From NCBI GenBank assembly GCA_025463055.1, contig JAOAPV010000068.1:1-44376 (forward strand): a stretch of DNA of 44,376 bases. Reading direction: 5' to 3'. The stretch is from Candidatus Acidiferrum typicum (lineage in GTDB: Bacteria; Acidobacteriota; Terriglobia; Acidiferrales; UBA7541). Every line of letters starts with the position of its first letter. Within the stretch, counting starts at the first letter, position 1. Under the pieces are notes generated by a model. That model did no database searches, was not told the DNA's origin, and was given only the letters and a program-made list of their open reading frames with translations. Of the stretch, positions 41,277-44,376 are shown in pieces. The translations under genes and the position numbers were made by a program.

Positions 41277-42740
41277 ATGGCCGAAACATTTGACATCAGT
41301 TTGAACTCGCTGGCTGGGCGTTCGGCTCCCCCGGAGAACGTGAGCAGCGAATGCATGTCTGAGCTACCTCAATCCCCAAGAAAAAACCGCCGGGCTCCGC
41401 AGACTGCGCCCTGCGCTACAGGGACGCAGGAAGGCGCGACATTTTTCCTAGAAACATTTGGCTGCCAGATGAACGACCACGACTCCGAGAAAGTCGCGGG
41501 CGTGCTGCTCTCGCGCGGATACAAACAGGTGGAATCGCCAGACGCAGCTTCGCTGGTTCTGTATAACACTTGCAGCATTCGGGAGAAGGCGGCGCAGAAA
41601 GTTTTTTCCCGGCTTGGGGAATATCGCACGAAGCAAGCTGCTGGGCAGGTGATCGGTGTGCTCGGTTGTGTGGCGCAGCAGGAAGGCGAAGAAATTTTCG
41701 CGCGCGCGCCGTGGGTGAGCCTGGTGTGCGGTTCGGCGAGCTACCGGAAACTGCCGGAGTTACTGGCGCAAGTGGAGGCAGGGCACCAGCGCGTTACAGG
41801 GCTTGAGACCGATACGGACGAAACGTTTGAGACACCAGTAACAAGGCGCGACAATCCCTGGCGCGCGTATCTGACGATTATCGAAGGCTGCGACAAGGCT
41901 TGCGCGTATTGCGTGGTGCCGTTTACGCGCGGGCCGGAGCGGAGCCGCGCGAGTGACTCGGTACTGAAGGAAGTGCAGGAGCTTGCGGAGTTGGGCTATT
42001 CCGAAGTGCAACTGCTCGGTCAGACGGTAAATTCCTATGCTGATCCGTCTTCCCGCAGGATGCGTTTTTCGGAACTGTTGCTGGCGGTAGCGGATGTGCC
42101 GGGAATGCGGCGCGTGCGGTTCACCACTTCGCACCCGCGAGATTTTGGCGCGGACATTGTCGCGGCACTCGAATCGGAGCCAAAACTGTGCAACCACGTG
42201 CATTTGCCGGTGCAATCCGGCTCGACGAAAGTACTGCGCGAGATGGTGCGAACCTATACGCGCGACGAATATCTCGAAAAGATAGCGATGTTGCGTGAAG
42301 CGAGGCGGCCGATTGCGATCACGACGGACGTGATTGTGGGATTTCCGGGCGAGACGGAAGCGGACTTCGCGGAGACGCTGAGTTTACTCGAGGGAGTTCG
42401 GTACGACAGCTTGTTCTCTTTCAAATATTCGCCGCGGCCGAATACGCCTTCGCTCTCCATGCGGGATGCAATTTCGGAAGAAGAAAAGAGCCGGCGGCTT
42501 ACGTTTTTGCAGGAAAAGCAGCGGGAAATTCAAGGTCAGCGGAATACGAGCATGGTCAATACCAGGTTTGAAGTACTCGTCAGCGGGAAATCTCGACGGG
42601 AAAATCAGTGGAGTGGCCACACTTCTTGTCACCGGGTGATAAATTTCGCTTCCCAACAGCAAAACCTTCTGGGAACCTACGTGCAGGTGCTGGTGACAGG
42701 TGCCGGACCGAACAGTCTGGTGGGCGAGCAAGTGACGTAG
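41277..42740 (+). CDS. miaB: tRNA-2-methylthio-N6-dimethylallyladenosine synthase MiaB
   Basis: A 487-residue radical-SAM methylthiotransferase that modifies A37 of tRNAs reading UNN codons. The UPF0004 domain carries the three cluster-binding cysteines (ETFGCQMN, NTCSIREKA, LGCVAQQ). The radical-SAM motif is GCDKACAYC. A TRAM domain ends the protein (VLVSGKSRRENQWSGHTSCHRVINF). ATG 41277 has a weak site. ATG 41355 is an alternative. The first about 57 residues lie before the conserved FFLETFGC and include a translated copy of the dispersed repeat (RAPQTAPCATG), so the family start is longer than usual. Confidence 0.95.
   Translation: MAETFDISLNSLAGRSAPPENVSSECMSELPQSPRKNRRAPQTAPCATGTQEGATFFLETFGCQMNDHDSEKVAGVLLSRGYKQVESPDAASLVLYNTCSIREKAAQKVFSRLGEYRTKQAAGQVIGVLGCVAQQEGEEIFARAPWVSLVCGSASYRKLPELLAQVEAGHQRVTGLETDTDETFETPVTRRDNPWRAYLTIIEGCDKACAYCVVPFTRGPERSRASDSVLKEVQELAELGYSEVQLLGQTVNSYADPSSRRMRFSELLLAVADVPGMRRVRFTTSHPRDFGADIVAALESEPKLCNHVHLPVQSGSTKVLREMVRTYTRDEYLEKIAMLREARRPIAITTDVIVGFPGETEADFAETLSLLEGVRYDSLFSFKYSPRPNTPSLSMRDAISEEEKSRRLTFLQEKQREIQGQRNTSMVNTRFEVLVSGKSRRENQWSGHTSCHRVINFASQQQNLLGTYVQVLVTGAGPNSLVGEQVT
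41392..41422 (+). repeat. dispersed palindromic repeat, copy 2, inside the miaB 5' region
   Basis: It matches the intergenic element at 37571-37601 at 29 of 31 bases (differences at the tenth and fifteenth positions). It is in frame with miaB if the gene starts at 41277 or 41355, and there encodes residues of the unusual N-terminal extension. Confidence 0.85.
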
Positions 42741-42755
42741 CCGAGGGAGGCCTCG

Positions 42756-43241
42756 ATGGAAGTGGAGATGAAAATCCGTGGCCTGATGATGGACCCCGTC
42801 ACAAACATGCCCATCGTTGTCTTGAAGGATGTGCAGGGGCAAGCGATCCTGCCGATCTGGGTGGGAGTTTATGAAGCGAACGCGATTGCGCTGGAAATCG
42901 AAAAAGTACAGACGCCGCGTCCTATGACCCATGACCTGCTGAAAAATGTTTTGCTCGGACTCGAAGTGCGCGTGCAGAAGGTGGTTGTCAACGATCTGAA
43001 GGACGACACGTTTTATGCACTCATTTGGGTGGAGCGCGACGGCCAGATGATGACGATTGATTCGCGGCCGAGCGATGCGCTGGCGCTGGCGCTGCGCATG
43101 GATTGCCCGATCTTTGTCGAAGACGAAGTACTGAAGAATTCGAAGATTTCCAGCGCTATTTCGGAACGAACTACTAACGAGCAACTGCGATCGTGGCTCG
43201 AGGGACTGTCTGACGACGACCTCGGCCGCTACAAGATGTAG
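42756..43241 (+). CDS. bifunctional nuclease (BFN/DUF151) family protein
   Basis: A 161-residue protein starting at ATG 42756 after GAGGGAGGCCTCG, 15 bases after miaB and probably co-transcribed. It has the family pattern EMKIRGLMMDPVTNMPIVVLKDVQG...LPIWVGVYEANAIALEIEKVQTPRPMTHDLL and VERDGQMMTIDSRPSDALALALRMDCPIFVEDEVL. Members include stress-linked nucleases in plants and bacteria. The activity has been shown for few members. Confidence 0.93.
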   Translation: MEVEMKIRGLMMDPVTNMPIVVLKDVQGQAILPIWVGVYEANAIALEIEKVQTPRPMTHDLLKNVLLGLEVRVQKVVVNDLKDDTFYALIWVERDGQMMTIDSRPSDALALALRMDCPIFVEDEVLKNSKISSAISERTTNEQLRSWLEGLSDDDLGRYKM

Positions 43242-43270
43242 GTCCCTCCGCTGGCGAAAAACTCTGATGA

Positions 43271-44376
43271 TTAAGAAACAGGACTAGCAGGTTGCAGAGC
43301 CGGTTCCTCGTTTCCGGCCATCAGCCTCTTGACCGTGCGGCGCCATGCTAATAGCAGGACGATTCCTATCAAAATTAGGGCGAGGCTTAGGCCGGACCAG
43401 AGGCCGAAGGCGCCCCATCCGCGGCGGAAGCAGAGCCACGCGCCGAGCGGCAATCCGATAATCCAGTAAGCCGTGAAATGGCAGAGCATTGGTGTGCGAG
43501 TGTCGCCTGCGCCGCGAAGCGCGCCGGTGGCGACAGTTTGCAGGCCATCGAAGAGTTGGAAGGCTGCGCCCGCAGCCAGCAGAACAATCGTGGTGTGTAT
43601 GACCGCTTCGTCGGGCGTATACATGCGGGCTATCGCGCGAGGAAAGACGAGCAAGAGCACGCTTGCGGCGAGCATGAAGGCTGCACCCACGAAGATGGCA
43701 GTGTCGCCGGCGTCGGCTGCGCCGGCTGGGTCTTTTCGGCCGAGGGCCTGGCCAACCCGCACCGCGGCGGCAGAGGAGATACCTAGAGGGACCATGTAGG
43801 TGAAGGCGACGGTGTTGAGCGCGATCTGGTGAGCGGCGAGGGGTATTGCACCCAGCCGGCCGATGAGCGCGGCCGTCAACGCGAACACGCTGATCTCGAG
43901 CGTGATCTGCGTTGCGGCGGGGAGGCCGAGAATGATGAGGCGGCGAATGCGGGTGAGATCGATATTGACGGGAGTCTTGAGCAATTCGGTGCGATGACGG
44001 CGATCGTACCAAAGCAAGTAGCCGACGAGAATCATCGCCATATAGAGGCGAGCGAGCGCGGTGGACCACCCGGAACCGACCACGCCCATCGCAGGAAATC
44101 CCCATTTGCCGTAGATGAGCACCCAATTAAAAAGAAGATTGATGAGATTGGCGGTAACGAGCGCGAATGCCACAGGCCGTACCATGTTCATGGCCTGGAT
44201 GCAGCGGCGCACGGCGAAATAAAGCATCAGTGGGAAGAGACCGATGGCCAACGCTTTCATGTACGGAGCGGCGAGGCGCGCAACTACGGGATCGATGTGG
44301 AGCGCTTGTAGCAGCGGACCGAAGAACCAGACCGGAGCCATGAGGAACGGCGTCATGACCAGGCTGAGGTAAATTC
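43271..44376 (-). CDS. MATE-family multidrug efflux transporter, 5' end outside window
   Basis: The C-terminal 368 or more residues of a MATE (NorM-type) exporter. The frame stays open through the right edge (...IYLSLVMTPFLMAP), so the start lies outside. Multiple TM helices are seen, with the repeated family segments MNMVRPVAFALVTANLINLLFNWVLIYG (N-lobe) and ATQITLEISVFALTAALIGRLGAIPLAAHQIALN (C-lobe start). It exports cationic compounds in exchange for sodium or protons. It is convergent with the BFN gene, 29 bases away. Confidence 0.92.
   Translation of the reverse strand, partial: IYLSLVMTPFLMAPVWFFGPLLQALHIDPVVARLAAPYMKALAIGLFPLMLYFAVRRCIQAMNMVRPVAFALVTANLINLLFNWVLIYGKWGFPAMGVVGSGWSTALARLYMAMILVGYLLWYDRRHRTELLKTPVNIDLTRIRRLIILGLPAATQITLEISVFALTAALIGRLGAIPLAAHQIALNTVAFTYMVPLGISSAAAVRVGQALGRKDPAGAADAGDTAIFVGAAFMLAASVLLLVFPRAIARMYTPDEAVIHTTIVLLAAGAAFQLFDGLQTVATGALRGAGDTRTPMLCHFTAYWIIGLPLGAWLCFRRGWGAFGLWSGLSLALILIGIVLLLAWRRTVKRLMAGNEEPALQPASPVS

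Overview
The window looks like a piece of an Acidobacteriota chromosome (probably class Terriglobia or a relative) with a mobile element integrated at its left side. The phylum is inferred from the tolQ-tolR-tolA-tolB-pal-cpoB order, a Pal with an Ig-like insert, a DUF6599-type protein, and a secreted beta-helix protein with a Cys-rich C-terminal tail. No rRNA or other decisive marker is present.

Bases 1 to about 15,331 are a phage-like integrated element whose left end lies outside the window. It is visibly more AT-rich than the chromosome. Its right border is a 3' fragment of a tRNA-Cys gene (15283-15331), next to a tyrosine integrase and an excisionase-like gene. The element carries a Cys-rich coiled-coil protein of unknown function, a short HTH protein, a cold-shock protein, a DUF3987-type primase/helicase-like protein, a repeat-dense AT-rich region that could be a replication origin, a serine resolvase coupled to a tiny basic protein, a phage terminase large subunit, a second CSD-like protein, several unknown proteins, and a glycosyltransferase broken by one in-frame amber codon. 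No portal, capsid, protease or tail gene is recognisable in the 15 kb. This fits a defective prophage, one arm of a larger prophage, or a phage satellite. Terminator-like hairpins precede several of its genes.

Bases 15,332-26,600 hold a secreted beta-helix protein (+), then a block on the minus strand. In transcription order this block is an RND membrane-fusion protein, an RND pump, an outer-membrane porin-like protein, a cupredoxin-like secreted protein, an OmpR-type response regulator and a sensor histidine kinase. It reads as a self-regulated export/envelope-stress locus with a porin-like partner where a TolC homologue would be expected.

Bases 26,600-34,000 (minus strand) carry a DUF6599-type secreted protein, a TPR/AMIN/amidase_3 cell-wall amidase, an SLT lytic transglycosylase and alaS. 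A frameshifted orphan HigA-type antitoxin pseudogene and a membrane protein follow at 34,095-35,078.

Bases 35,264-41,020 (minus strand) are a complete Tol-Pal envelope system transcribed tolQ-tolR-tolA-like-tolB-pal-cpoB. Divergently, miaB and a bifunctional-nuclease (BFN) family gene run on the plus strand, followed by a MATE transporter on the minus strand cut by the window edge. Short palindromic dispersed repeats occur in the chromosomal part. One family lies between tolB and pal and again inside the miaB 5' region, where it is translated.
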